This document shows, one piece after another, positions 47,701 to 56,290 of a stretch of DNA of 64,000 bases. The notes under the pieces were generated by a model. That model had not been told where the DNA came from and ran no database searches. It saw only the letters and a list, made by a program, of their open reading frames with translations. The stretch is from contig NZ_QHJF01000005.1 in assembly GCF_003259225.1 (NCBI RefSeq), forward strand, positions 124,001-188,000, in the 5' to 3' direction. Both the position numbers and the translations under genes were made by a program. Numbering within the stretch: position 1 is the first letter of the stretch; each line of letters begins with the position of its first letter. The DNA is from Marinomonas arctica. Lineage in GTDB: Bacteria > Pseudomonadota > Gammaproteobacteria > Pseudomonadales > Marinomonadaceae.

Positions 47701-50700
47701 CCACTTAAAGTAACCACATAACCATGCTGACCATCTGTGTCTGTAAGCGCCACACGAATAATTTCAGTCTCACCCGCTTTTGCGACCAAATTGCCACTGC
47801 TGTCGGTTGTCCAAACCAAGGTTACACCACCAGATGTCATGACCTCAGCTGGAGCAACAAGTGATAACGCCAAATTCTGGCCTTCTGCATCACTTATACT
47901 AAATGTCCCAGTCACTGAGGCACCATTCGCTGCTGCAGAATCGCTATCAAGCAAATCTTCTTCGGAAATGACCACAGAATCAGAACCATCAGCAAACGCT
48001 AGCTCAGGAGCAGAATTTTCCCAAGTTGCACTACCGGAAACGGCAGCAGCACCTGGATCTACGGCTGTAGCCGTCGCAGTTACTGACAACTCACCATCAA
48101 AGTCGTCAGGCACTGACAGTACTAAACCTTTAACCGTAACAACACCAGTCTCAGGATCAATCGCTACGTTATTTGTAAAACCGCCACTGTTTAGCGAGAT
48201 TTTCCAAGTTGTTACTCCATTTTCAGTCCCCAGCTTTTCCGCGCCAGACAAAGACGTCCCTTCTGGCGTAGTCACTGTTAACTCCGTAATGTTTTCAGAA
48301 TGGTCTGTATCAGTCGGAGCAGCGGTGATATCTACTGTGTAATTTGTTACAGCCGACTCGTAAGAAACGCTATGAAGCAAGTAATCACTCGTCGCAACAC
48401 GATCCCCAGTTGTCGGTGTAGAAAACTCGATTGCCAATATGGATTTACCCTCTGGCGCGGTCACCGTTACAGGATCACCAATTCGATCATAACCACCTTC
48501 GTCACTATTACCATCGATGGTAAAAGTTGCCGATGTTCCATCACTATACTTGACAGTATAAACAGCCGTCTCATTATGACTATTTAACCAAGCCAACTCG
48601 AACGTTGCGGATGAAGCGGGTTTATCAAGCTCGACGACTAACGTCTCTTGCTTACCAATTTCCGAGTCATCACCATTACTAGCAGCACCAGTAACGCCAA
48701 AACCAGTAGGGCTACCGGAGTCCTTAATGGAAATATCGACTACATTGCCATCACTATTCTTAGCAATAACAGTAAAACCGGCTGGATTGCCAACAGGATC
48801 TTCTACTCCATCAAGCACGTTAGACAAATCTACGCTATAAAGAGTCGTTGTTGTTGTCGGCTCCAACGTCAACTCAACTGTTGGCACATCAGTGACTGGC
48901 GTGACGTTGACGGTTGCCGTCGCTGTGGCTGTATTACCAGCTTCATCTATAACTTGATATGCAATCTCAACCTCACCACTGAAATCCGCAGCCGGTGTAA
49001 AGAGTAGTGTGCCATCTTCATTGACAGTGACAGTCCCTTTTTCAGAGTCAAAAGAGACACTGCCAGGAACCAATACGGCACCACTTTCATCATTTGCGAG
49101 AATATTAATGACTATCGGCTCAGCAGAATCTTCATTCATAGACACTGTTTCACCAGCCACCTCAGCAACCGTATCAAGAGTAAACTCTAACGTACTACTC
49201 TCAGACGTATTTCCTGCAGAATCAACTTGGCGAACAGTCACTGTGTTCACACCTTCCGATGTGGTTGGTGCAGTAGTGATCCATTCTCCATCAACAAAAT
49301 ATTCAAGCGTAGCGCCACTTTCGATACCAGTAATTGTGTAGCTGCCATCATTAGTCAAATTGTCATTCGCTGAACTACCACTATCAGTGTTAAGTGATAT
49401 AACAAGTGAATCTGGCGCGGTAGTATCGACGACATGAGTAGACGTTGTTTTACTCTCAACGGTATTTCCAGCCGCATCAGAAGACGTCACGACAACCTCG
49501 AACTCGGTATCAGCCGCCAAATCACTACCAGCAACAGCAAGGGTCCATAAACCACCGACAGCAACTGTCGTAGAATATTCCTTGCCGTTAATAGTCATCT
49601 TGACAACATCACCAACGGAAATATCACCACCAACAGCCTTACCTGACACAGTGATAGTTTGGCCACTTTCTTCCGCGTTGATCACGTCATCAGAGGTGAT
49701 CGCATTCACGGTCACCGTGCCGGCATCAGCCACTGTATCCTTAACAATCGACTGAGGGTTAGAAACCCCTTCGTTACCATAACCATCTGTTACATTGACG
49801 ACCACACTCAACTCACCATCAGCAAGTGTTGAGACATCAATATTGGTTTCGAAATATGCCCAACCACTGCCATCCTCAGAAATCACAATATTACCAGTCA
49901 GAGTAACCATTTGACCTTCACTGTCAGTAACGGTGATAGAGGTGACATTTCCTCCAACTTCTAACCAACCACCAACAGTTAAATTACCAGCCTCATCAAA
50001 ATTAACCACGCCATCATTGTTGTTTTCAGCTAAAAACACATCAACATCTGCAAATGTATCAACTTTAAAGATCTCTGTACTGTTTGCAGAGAAGGGATTA
50101 CCTGCCTCATCAGTGCCAGTAACAGTAGCAGTCACAAACGGATTAGCTAAAGTTGTATTAGCGAGGTCGGATCCTAAAACATCAATCGAGTATGTATACT
50201 TACCTGAAGCATTTTGCTCATTTGAAACAATACCGGATCCAATCACCTCGCCATCCAAAGTAATAGTAACCGTATCACCAGGCTTAGCATCCCCGCCGAC
50301 CCATCCAGTGATACTCACCATCACACCGTCTGCGGATTCACCACTATTAATCACACTATCGGAAGTAATTCTGCCGATATCAATATTGGCATTAGCCGCA
50401 AGGTCGACCGTATGAGTTGAAGAACCTGTACTTTCGACTGTGTTGCCCGCTTCATCAGAAGACGTCACCACCGCATCGAACGCCGTATCCGCGGCAAGAT
50501 CAGAACCTGCTACGTCCACAGACCAAGTATTGTCTGCACCGACTGTCGTTGTGTAAGTCGTGCCGTTGATCACCAAGGTCACGCTATCGCCTTCTGCGAT
50601 GTCGCCACCTGTCGCCGTACCTGTCACCGCCACGGTGCCTGCCGCTTCTGTCGCGTTGATCACGTCATCAGACGTAATCGCATTCACTGTCACCGTGCCC

Positions 50701-52229
50701 GCATCCGCAGACGTATCGACCGTATGAGTTGACGTTGTTGTTGCGCTAAAAGAGTTACCCGCGCTATCTTGGCCTGTCACACTGGCTTGAAAAGACGCAT
50801 CTTGGGCAAGATCGGAACCTAAAACGTCTACACTCCACGTTTTATTCGCTAACACAACCGCTGTATAAAGGGTACCATTGATGGTCATTGAAACAACATC
50901 ACCAGCGGACGCATCAAAACCCACTCGACCAGAAACTGTTACGCTGCCTTCACTTTCTTCAGCGTTAATAACATCATCAGAGGTGATACTATTAACACTG
51001 ATACTGGCTCTTGAGCCAGTTTTGACTAAATAACTCTCAGTGGTATCTGTTACCCCTTCCTGGCCAATGTTATTCGAAACAACAACGCTTGCCTCCACTA
51101 CACGATCAGAGTCCGCTATTAGGTCTGAACCCGCCACATCAACAGACCAAATGCCATCACTACCTACCTGAGTTTCATAAGTAACGCCGTTAATGACAAC
51201 TGTGACAATACCCGTATTAAATTCGTCTCCAGTAACAGTACCTGTGATGGTCACCATAGCATTGCTTTCAGCAGCGTTAATCGTACTGTCTTCGGTAATA
51301 GGGTCGATATCAATATTAACAAATAATGTGCTTTGATCTACGGTATGCGTCGAGGTACCAATGCTCTCAACTGTATTTCCAGAGCTATTGCTGGACGTCA
51401 CAACCACATCAAATGAGGTATCTGCCGCTAAATCAGAGCCTGCAACACCAATCGACCAAGTACCGGTAGCACTGACTGTCGTGGTGTAAGTGGTTCCATT
51501 GACCACTAACACAACTTGATCTCCTTGAGAAATATCACCGCCAGCCGCCGTACCAGACACGACAATAGTACTGGTTGCTTCGGTCGCATTAATCATGTCG
51601 TCGGAAGTGATCGAATTAACCGTCACAGTACCAGCAACGGCTGCAACAGGAGATACCGTTGTCGATGTTGTCTCAGAGGATGTTCTGTTTGAACTAGAAG
51701 GAACTGAATATTGGTTTTGGCCAGTTTGTCCGCCACTACCATTGTCTGTGTCATAACCGTAAGTCGGTAGAGTGCTGAGCGTATCATTACCAAAAGTAGG
51801 CAGTGCGCTGTTGTCATTTCGGTCAATGTCAACATCAACACGTTGTTGCTCGAAGCCTTGCGCTTCACCTGCCGCTGGTGCATCCTGAATAAGCGTCGGG
51901 TCATCACCCGCTAAAATCGCTTCTTGCAAGGCATCGACATCGGCAGAAGAGTCCGCTACAAGGTCAGCATTATCACCACTGTTGTAAACTTCATCGGTAA
52001 TTTCAACCACAGCATCATTACCAATGACAATCTCTGTACCATCGATAAATGCAATAGCCGCACTGCCATTCGGTCCGGTAAGAACGATCTCTCCAAAGAA
52101 AATCGGATCACCGATTTTAACCACTCGCTCTTGCCCATCAATCGATTGAACAGTAACCGATCCGCTTAATTTTGTAATAAAGCCGATCGCGTTACCTAGT
52201 GTTGCAAATGAAACTTGACTGTCGCTCAT
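44796..52229 (-). CDS. Giant LapA/BapA-type RTX adhesin, type I secreted
   Basis: 2477 residues from the ATG at 52229 (preceded by AGGGAAAA; the frame extends 17 codons upstream from a TTG). N-terminal retention module (1-121: GEIVLTGPNGSAAIAFIDGT pattern) ending in P118-A119-A120-G121, a LapG-type protease site. A linker is followed by seven Ig-like repeats of ~100 residues (from ~200), a cadherin-like/Tandem-95 domain, several VCBS/cadherin-like domains, a region of ~21-residue Gly/Asp repeats, canonical RTX nonapeptides (GGSGDDFLSG, GGAGNDIFIL) and a C-terminal type I secretion signal region. Such proteins stay in the outer membrane through the retention module, build biofilm, and are released by LapG when c-di-GMP falls. 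No type I exporter, LapD or LapG gene lies in the window. Confidence 0.93.
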   Translation of the reverse strand: MSDSQVSFATLGNAIGFITKLSGSVTVQSIDGQERVVKIGDPIFFGEIVLTGPNGSAAIAFIDGTEIVIGNDAVVEITDEVYNSGDNADLVADSSADVDALQEAILAGDDPTLIQDAPAAGEAQGFEQQRVDVDIDRNDNSALPTFGNDTLSTLPTYGYDTDNGSGGQTGQNQYSVPSSSNRTSSETTSTTVSPVAAVAGTVTVNSITSDDMINATEATSTIVVSGTAAGGDISQGDQVVLVVNGTTYTTTVSATGTWSIGVAGSDLAADTSFDVVVTSSNSSGNTVESIGTSTHTVDQSTLFVNIDIDPITEDSTINAAESNAMVTITGTVTGDEFNTGIVTVVINGVTYETQVGSDGIWSVDVAGSDLIADSDRVVEASVVVSNNIGQEGVTDTTESYLVKTGSRASISVNSITSDDVINAEESEGSVTVSGRVGFDASAGDVVSMTINGTLYTAVVLANKTWSVDVLGSDLAQDASFQASVTGQDSAGNSFSATTTSTHTVDTSADAGTVTVNAITSDDVINATEAAGTVAVTGTATGGDIAEGDSVTLVINGTTYTTTVGADNTWSVDVAGSDLAADTAFDAVVTSSDEAGNTVESTGSSTHTVDLAANANIDIGRITSDSVINSGESADGVMVSITGWVGGDAKPGDTVTITLDGEVIGSGIVSNEQNASGKYTYSIDVLGSDLANTTLANPFVTATVTGTDEAGNPFSANSTEIFKVDTFADVDVFLAENNNDGVVNFDEAGNLTVGGWLEVGGNVTSITVTDSEGQMVTLTGNIVISEDGSGWAYFETNIDVSTLADGELSVVVNVTDGYGNEGVSNPQSIVKDTVADAGTVTVNAITSDDVINAEESGQTITVSGKAVGGDISVGDVVKMTINGKEYSTTVAVGGLWTLAVAGSDLAADTEFEVVVTSSDAAGNTVESKTTSTHVVDTTAPDSLVISLNTDSGSSANDNLTNDGSYTITGIESGATLEYFVDGEWITTAPTTSEGVNTVTVRQVDSAGNTSESSTLEFTLDTVAEVAGETVSMNEDSAEPIVINILANDESGAVLVPGSVSFDSEKGTVTVNEDGTLLFTPAADFSGEVEIAYQVIDEAGNTATATATVNVTPVTDVPTVELTLEPTTTTTLYSVDLSNVLDGVEDPVGNPAGFTVIAKNSDGNVVDISIKDSGSPTGFGVTGAASNGDDSEIGKQETLVVELDKPASSATFELAWLNSHNETAVYTVKYSDGTSATFTIDGNSDEGGYDRIGDPVTVTAPEGKSILAIEFSTPTTGDRVATSDYLLHSVSYESAVTNYTVDITAAPTDTDHSENITELTVTTPEGTSLSGAEKLGTENGVTTWKISLNSGGFTNNVAIDPETGVVTVKGLVLSVPDDFDGELSVTATATAVDPGAAAVSGSATWENSAPELAFADGSDSVVISEEDLLDSDSAAANGASVTGTFSISDAEGQNLALSLVAPAEVMTSGGVTLVWTTDSSGNLVAKAGETEIIRVALTDTDGQHGYVVTLSGPVDHGDTTLEDAVTVDFGIAVNDGLATTTEYVSVSIEDSAPVAVNDEDSITVRRETFEVTGIEANWVSYQSGTNVKTFDGTSTLGGLDNDDGKDQIRWGTPASSGLQSGYGFIDNDAGLSGQFELNEDIVIGTFTHYNYPVYDNAITAASMEVSFSVTDDTGVTQPVTLKVDFDHNETPNSNDALASRDIVTVKNTFVTFEWEGEVYTLQVVGFKDINDPDGPVVTSIYTNEDAATSYELVVRVVEGEGYSLPETTGNVLEGDDGAGADALSQDGDTSVVSVAVGGLVTESDANVGSSIQGQYGNLVLNADGSYTYQVTVSVDKIPAGAQETFSYMIQDSDGSTSSATLSIDVGTNTAPVAQNDAFTGEMAQGLEISVTSLLANDTDTDGDTLTVTSVSNAQNGYAYLNSEGNVVFTPASGFTGTASFNYTVSDGNGGKDTATATLEVKAATTSANVTVSIAEINGNWDGFGSKSDLIDSATHHDYNYDQWHQFGSGNDQIVIDNDVEKWLDAGDGDNSIYVGDDVNRNNSAGIKTGSGDDDIFVKDNVDSTIQTGGGNDRVQIGYDLGNGYHSAHINLGDGDNNLIIKNDVNNYSTVHSGSGDDVVSIGDDVRYDADIQLGDGNDRLTIGDKIEKEVSINLGSGNDVLVVGGKVSDEAWVDGGSGSDSVWFESYSRSDYNSDKDGIKSRFANFENFKFSDGTVIGNASAFDGSSVSGYSVTVNISDLASDETLSSVVINGVPEGAKLQQNGIDLAVNDDGTYTVSVDSGVTSIDNLMVVSSSNSQLDDFELTASINTNGVNDDLIGTTDESVIVGGSGDDFLSGTTGEDSLLGNSGDDVLFGGNDQVSDTLTGGAGNDIFILNDTADVSNIDIITDFNAAEDALDLTDLLTGIEGDPGKDADVDAITKFLTENVKVTDGHVKVGGEDVAEFGSASSFDSNLDGSVSSTDSIKVIYNDQEYNINIDG
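45110..45260 (-). repeat. Canonical RTX calcium-binding nonapeptides of the adhesin
   Basis: Encodes GGSGDDFLSG, GTTGEDSLLG, GNSGDDVLFG and GGAGNDIFIL in close succession, the GGxGxDxUx pattern of RTX beta-rolls that fold on Ca2+ after secretion. Confidence 0.88.
45684..46217 (-). repeat. Array of ~21-residue Gly/Asp repeats in the adhesin (unusual solenoid)
   Basis: Nine units begin with GxGxD: GSGNDQIVIDNDV, GDGDNSIYVGDDV, GSGDDDIFVKDNV, GGGNDRVQIGYDL, GDGDNNLIIKNDV, GSGDDVVSIGDDV, GDGNDRLTIGDKI, GSGNDVLVVGGKV and GSGSDSVWF. They are spaced 19, 23, 19, 24, 21, 21, 21 and 21 residues apart. One RTX-like turn per ~21 residues is far longer than the usual nine and suggests a wider beta-solenoid. 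Confidence 0.8.
49420..51632 (-). repeat. Seven Ig-like ~100-residue tandem repeats of the adhesin
   Basis: Units start like GTVTVNAITSDDVINATEA and end in STHTVD. Units 1, 3, 4 and 7 are closely alike in protein and in DNA, while 2, 5 and 6 have diverged. The repeats form the stalk and could expand or contract by recombination. Confidence 0.88.
51867..51878 (-). other. LapG-type cleavage site codons (Pro-Ala-Ala-Gly)
   Basis: CCAGCGGCAGGT encodes P118-A119-A120-G121, at the end of the retention module and just before the linker. LapG cuts between the two alanines of T/P-A-A-G at residue ~108-109 in Pseudomonas LapA. Position and motif agree. Confidence 0.75.
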
Positions 52230-52490
52230 GGTATTTTCCCTAGAAAAGAAGTCTTTAAAAGAGTCTTTAAAAAGACGCAATAATTTTATGATTACTCACA
52301 AGATAGGAGATTAATAACAAGGCCGCTATTGTACCTTGGTACAGTCAGGGCATTTTTTATTTATTTCGTGCAAGACAACCCAGCTTCAGTCCTATTTTTA
52401 AGCGGTAAAAACACTGTTTATGAACTATTCTTTTTAATGATGCTAATAAAGCCCTCACAAATAGGCTTTAAAACAAAAACAAGGAGCATA

Positions 52491-53345
52491 ATGATGACAA
52501 ACATAATTGCTTGTATTGATGGATCTTCTTTATCTGAGCACGTCACCACAGCCTCTGTTTGGGCAGCCAAAAAAATGGGATCTGCGTTGATATTGCTGCA
52601 TTCTTTAGAAAAAGAAGCCATCAAAACCGATGAGGATTTATCTGGCTCTATTGGCCTTGGTAGCCGAGAGCATCTGCTCGATGAACTGGTTGCACTTGAT
52701 GAAAAACGTGCAAAACTTGCGTTTGAACATGGCAAACTGGTGCTCGAAAACGCCAAAGACTTCGCGCAAAGCGCAGGCGCCAAGCAAGTCGCGTTGCTCC
52801 AGCGTCATGGAGACCTAGTCGACAATTTACTGCATTTAGAAGACGAAACTCGTCTTATTGTGGTTGGACGTCATGGCAGCAACCACACCATGGATGCCCA
52901 CACCATTGGTTCACACATAGAACGAGTCGCTCGAACATCACATCGTCCGATTCTTATTAACGTCGGAAAATTCAAAACCCCTCGTAATTTTATGATTGCT
53001 TACGATGGTCGAGAAGCCGCCGATAATGCCATCACACGTATTGCACAAAGCCCACTATTAATTGGATTACCCTGTCATTTGGTCATGGTAGGAGAAGCGA
53101 CACTAGAAAGACGCTATAAATTAGATGAAGCACAGCAAATTCTTGAAGAAGAAGGCTTTGAGGTAATCGCTTCTATTAACCCAGGCAAAATCTACCCGAC
53201 ATTGACCCAATACAAAGAAGAACATCAGATAGAGTTAATGGCAATGGGGGCTTACGGCCACTCGAAACTACGGCAGTTTTTCGTAGGCAGCAATACCAGT
53301 AAAATGATTATTGAAAGTGATATTCCCTTGCTCATCCTTCGTTAA
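52491..53345 (+). CDS. Tandem universal stress protein (two UspA domains)
   Basis: 284 residues, two USP domains of ~140 residues. The second has the ATP-binding motif G-x2-G-x9-G (GAYGHSKLRQFFVGSNT) and the first a similar but less regular GRHGSNHTMDAHTIGS. Related to UspE/UspA tandem proteins induced by stress. AAGGAG lies just before ATGATG; the second ATG (52494) has better spacing, and the long upstream frame has no ribosome-binding site. A terminator shared with the NfeD gene follows. Confidence 0.9.
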   Translation: MMTNIIACIDGSSLSEHVTTASVWAAKKMGSALILLHSLEKEAIKTDEDLSGSIGLGSREHLLDELVALDEKRAKLAFEHGKLVLENAKDFAQSAGAKQVALLQRHGDLVDNLLHLEDETRLIVVGRHGSNHTMDAHTIGSHIERVARTSHRPILINVGKFKTPRNFMIAYDGREAADNAITRIAQSPLLIGLPCHLVMVGEATLERRYKLDEAQQILEEEGFEVIASINPGKIYPTLTQYKEEHQIELMAMGAYGHSKLRQFFVGSNTSKMIIESDIPLLILR

Positions 53346-53375
53346 TTCATCGTTATTGGGCGAAAGCCATATGAC

Positions 53376-53418
53376 AAAAAAAGCGCCAAGTGAGACGTTA
53401 TTCACTTGGCGCTTTTTT
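53376..53418. terminator. Bidirectional terminator between the USP and NfeD genes
   Basis: Stem AGCGCCAAGTGA / TCACTTGGCGCT flanked by A7 on the left and T6 on the right, with an 8-nt loop. Acts on both convergent transcripts. Confidence 0.93.
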
Positions 53419-53434
53419 AGAAAAACAAAAACCC

Positions 53435-53896
53435 TTATTGCAAATCCATCGCTTTGATATGCAATTTACCCACTTCAGCCTCAGTCACTTCGACTTTCGT
53501 TCCAGCTTCAATGGGCTCCTCACTCACCAAAGACCATTCCACACCAGAATAGTGATATTTAGGCGACTGCGTTGGCGATACCGATTCTTTTAAAAAGAAC
53601 TGATGGTCCGTAAATTCGCTTTTGGTTTTTTTAGTACTTACTTTAGATTGCATACGTTTCAGTGGTTTCCACAATACTAAGGCGGCCAAGATAGTCATCA
53701 CGCCCGTACTAAAAGAAGCGCTCAACACACTATTAGGCAATACCCCAACATAAACCAAAGCGCCTGTAGCCATGGCCGCTAAGCCCACAAAGAAGAAGAC
53801 AAAGGTAGAAAAACCTAATACTGTCACTTCAATGACCAATAGAATCAAACCAACAATAAACAAGCTTTGGGCCAGATTATTGGCAATGATATCCAT
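53435..53896 (-). CDS. NfeD-family membrane protein
   Basis: 153 residues: about three membrane segments in the first ~80 residues, then a soluble OB-like domain (GVEWSLVSEEPIEAGTKVEV is its typical end). NfeD proteins partner with SPFH/stomatin proteins, and this gene follows one at 2 bp. Proposed roles concern membrane microdomains and quality control; the exact role is unknown. The E. coli counterpart pair is YbbK (QmcA)-YbbJ. Confidence 0.9.
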   Translation of the reverse strand: MDIIANNLAQSLFIVGLILLVIEVTVLGFSTFVFFFVGLAAMATGALVYVGVLPNSVLSASFSTGVMTILAALVLWKPLKRMQSKVSTKKTKSEFTDHQFFLKESVSPTQSPKYHYSGVEWSLVSEEPIEAGTKVEVTEAEVGKLHIKAMDLQ

Positions 53897-53898
53897 AA

Positions 53899-54837
53899 CT
53901 AGCTCCCTTTCGACATTTTCTGAATAATCGTCATCGCTTGAGCAACCACAGCCGATGCTTCTGTCGCGCCATCCGGCAACAAGACCACGGACGATTCCTT
54001 CGCAATGGCGTGCTTCGCCTCAATGGCTTTGGTTGCCAAATCTAATTGTATGGCTTTTTGACCGGCTTCTGTATTGGCCGCTTCACCAACTTGACGCAAT
54101 GCCTCAGCCTGAGCTGAAGCGACGGCAACAATGGCTTTTGCCTCACCTTCTGCGCGTAACACTTGCTCTTCTTTATCCGCTTCTGCCGCCAAAACCACAG
54201 ACGCTTTTTGACCTTCGGCACGGTTAATCGCCGCTTGACGATCCCCTTCCGACTCCAAGATCTGTGCTCGTTTTACACGTTCCGCTTTCATTTGAGCTTC
54301 CATTGCTTCCATCACAGATTGTGGTGGGACAATGTCTTTTATTTCGTAACGCAACACCTGAATACCCCAAGGGCCTGCCGCATCATTGATAGATGCCACG
54401 ATATTGGTATTCAGCACATCACGTTCTTCAAACGTTTTGTCCAATTCCATCTTACCCAACTCAGAACGCATGGTCGTTTGCGCCAACTGAGTCACAGCAA
54501 AAATATAGTTTTCTACCCCATAAGTCGCTTTATAAGGGTCTAATACTCGAAAATACAACACACCATCAACACGCAAGGAAATATTATCCTTGGTGATAGC
54601 GCTTTGCTCAGGCACATCTACAGCCTGCTCTTTTAAGGTACGATCGGCAGAAATACGATCAATAAAAGGAAAGATGAAATTCAACCCAGCCTCTTTTGTT
54701 GATTGATACTTACCAAAACGCTCAATAACATATGCCTGATTCTGTGGCACAAACTTGATCGAGGTTTTTAGCAGCACAACCACCAGCACAAGCACCAGAG
54801 TCTGAACGCTCAATATATAGCTAAGTAACTCTTCCAT
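53899..54837 (-). CDS. qmcA: SPFH/Band 7 (stomatin-like) membrane protein
   Basis: 312 residues, like E. coli QmcA (305). One N-terminal membrane span, then a Band 7 domain (VPQNQAYVIERFGKYQSTKEAG; FEERDVLNTNIV; VLRYEIKDIVPP) and a long Ala/Glu-rich coiled coil (~190-280). Forms large oligomers at the inner membrane, often with FtsH or NfeD partners. Co-transcribed with nfeD. Confidence 0.92.
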   Translation of the reverse strand: MEELLSYILSVQTLVLVLVVVLLKTSIKFVPQNQAYVIERFGKYQSTKEAGLNFIFPFIDRISADRTLKEQAVDVPEQSAITKDNISLRVDGVLYFRVLDPYKATYGVENYIFAVTQLAQTTMRSELGKMELDKTFEERDVLNTNIVASINDAAGPWGIQVLRYEIKDIVPPQSVMEAMEAQMKAERVKRAQILESEGDRQAAINRAEGQKASVVLAAEADKEEQVLRAEGEAKAIVAVASAQAEALRQVGEAANTEAGQKAIQLDLATKAIEAKHAIAKESSVVLLPDGATEASAVVAQAMTIIQKMSKGS

Positions 54838-55037
54838 AACAATGAATCCTTAATTTTCAAAACATACCCGACTTCATTTTCTTTCCATGATGTTATGAAT
54901 CACCACGCACAAAAATACAAGCGGAACGACAAATTTATCGCCATTACAGTAGGCGCTGTTGAATACCAAAAGTCACCAACAATCGCTTAGTACAACTATC
55001 CAAAAAAACTGTACTCAACTATAGACCTACAAATAGG

Positions 55038-56105
55038 CTATTTAGTTGCAAACTGTCTCGCACTTTTTATAAAAGCTTCCACACCTTCTTTAGATGTTCT
55101 AAAAGATGTTACCAATCGGATCACACCCTCTTCCCAGCGGCCGCCGTAAAAGCCAAAACCTTCGGCTTGCAGGTGATCAATCATTGCCAATGGCAAGGTA
55201 CAAAACAGCATATTTGCCTGAGCAGGTGTATTGATTTTCACACCTGGAACGGTTTTCAAACCTTCTTGTAACAGTGCCATCATGGCATTGGCATGAGTGG
55301 CATTAACGCGCCACAAATCATCGCTCAAATAAGCAATCATTTGCGATGACAACAAACGCATTTTCGAATGCAAATGTCCACCGCGCTTACGACGATAGCC
55401 TAACTCTTTCGCTACTTTCTCACTGGAAATGCCTTTATCCTCTAAAGACTGCTTGAACACCACGATAGCTTCGGCCCCCATCACGCCATTTTTCGTGGCG
55501 CCAAAGGACACCATATCAACACCCGCTTTCCAGGTCATTTCCGCTGGCGTACAACCTAGGGCAAGTAAAGCATTGGCAAAACGTGCACCGTCCATATGAA
55601 CTGGTAAGCCTGCAATCTTTGCCACGTCGGTAATGGCACGAATTTCGTCTAACGAATACACACTGCCCACTTCCGTCACTTGTGACAAGCTAATCACAGA
55701 CGGCTGACAAGAATGCACATCACCAATTTTCTGGCTGACCAATTTCTTCAGTTGAGCAGGGTCCATCTTGGCATCCGCGCCACCCACACCAACAAAACGC
55801 GCACCACTGGTGTAAAACTCCGGCGCGGTACTTTCATCGTTCAACAAATGACTGTCCGAGTGGCACAACACACTGCCCCAAGGTGGCGTCAACGCGCTGA
55901 TACTCAACACATTGGCCGCCGTACCGGTTGAAACCAAAAAGACATCCACATCGCACTCAAACAATTCCGACAACATACGCGTGACTTGCGCTGTACCGTC
56001 ATCATTTCCATACGGCATGGCATCACCTTGCGCGGCCTCCATCATGGCTTTAAACACGACATCCGATGCACCGGCAATATTGTCACTGGTAAACGCAACC
56101 TTCAT
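55038..56105 (-). CDS. ltaE: Low-specificity L-threonine aldolase (PLP enzyme)
   Basis: 355 residues, fold-type I PLP enzyme of the beta-eliminating-lyase/threonine-aldolase family. Landmarks are TGTAANVL (phosphate binding), HMDGARFANAL (Asp to the PLP nitrogen) and SFGATKNG with the Schiff-base lysine. It splits L-threonine or L-allo-threonine into glycine and acetaldehyde. The start at 56105 has GGAG seven bases upstream; the reading frame opens with TTG just before. Monocistronic. Confidence 0.9.
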   Translation of the reverse strand: MKVAFTSDNIAGASDVVFKAMMEAAQGDAMPYGNDDGTAQVTRMLSELFECDVDVFLVSTGTAANVLSISALTPPWGSVLCHSDSHLLNDESTAPEFYTSGARFVGVGGADAKMDPAQLKKLVSQKIGDVHSCQPSVISLSQVTEVGSVYSLDEIRAITDVAKIAGLPVHMDGARFANALLALGCTPAEMTWKAGVDMVSFGATKNGVMGAEAIVVFKQSLEDKGISSEKVAKELGYRRKRGGHLHSKMRLLSSQMIAYLSDDLWRVNATHANAMMALLQEGLKTVPGVKINTPAQANMLFCTLPLAMIDHLQAEGFGFYGGRWEEGVIRLVTSFRTSKEGVEAFIKSARQFATK

Positions 56106-56290
56106 CAAACAACTCCTTAAATTACATTATTTCAGATCAATGAAATACATCATGACAGTCTTTAAAAACGAGCGCTTGGATTTTTGTGCAGAATAAAAAA
56201 ACGAAACGGCACCCTCCTCCCCCCAAAGAGAAGAAGATGCCGTGAATTGACGACCGCGAAAGCAGAAAATAGAAAAGAAAAAACCGTTAT

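Noticed and set aside
46121-51907. Several long plus-strand and alternate minus-strand frames inside the adhesin gene
   Set aside because: They are shadows caused by repetitive codon use in the Gly/Asp/Thr-rich adhesin. None has a ribosome-binding site or a domain.
56190-56250. Possible terminator for the C39 fusion gene (ACGGCA...TGCCGT)
   Set aside because: Only six pairs around a loop of more than 25 bases, with no T tract. Too weak to call.
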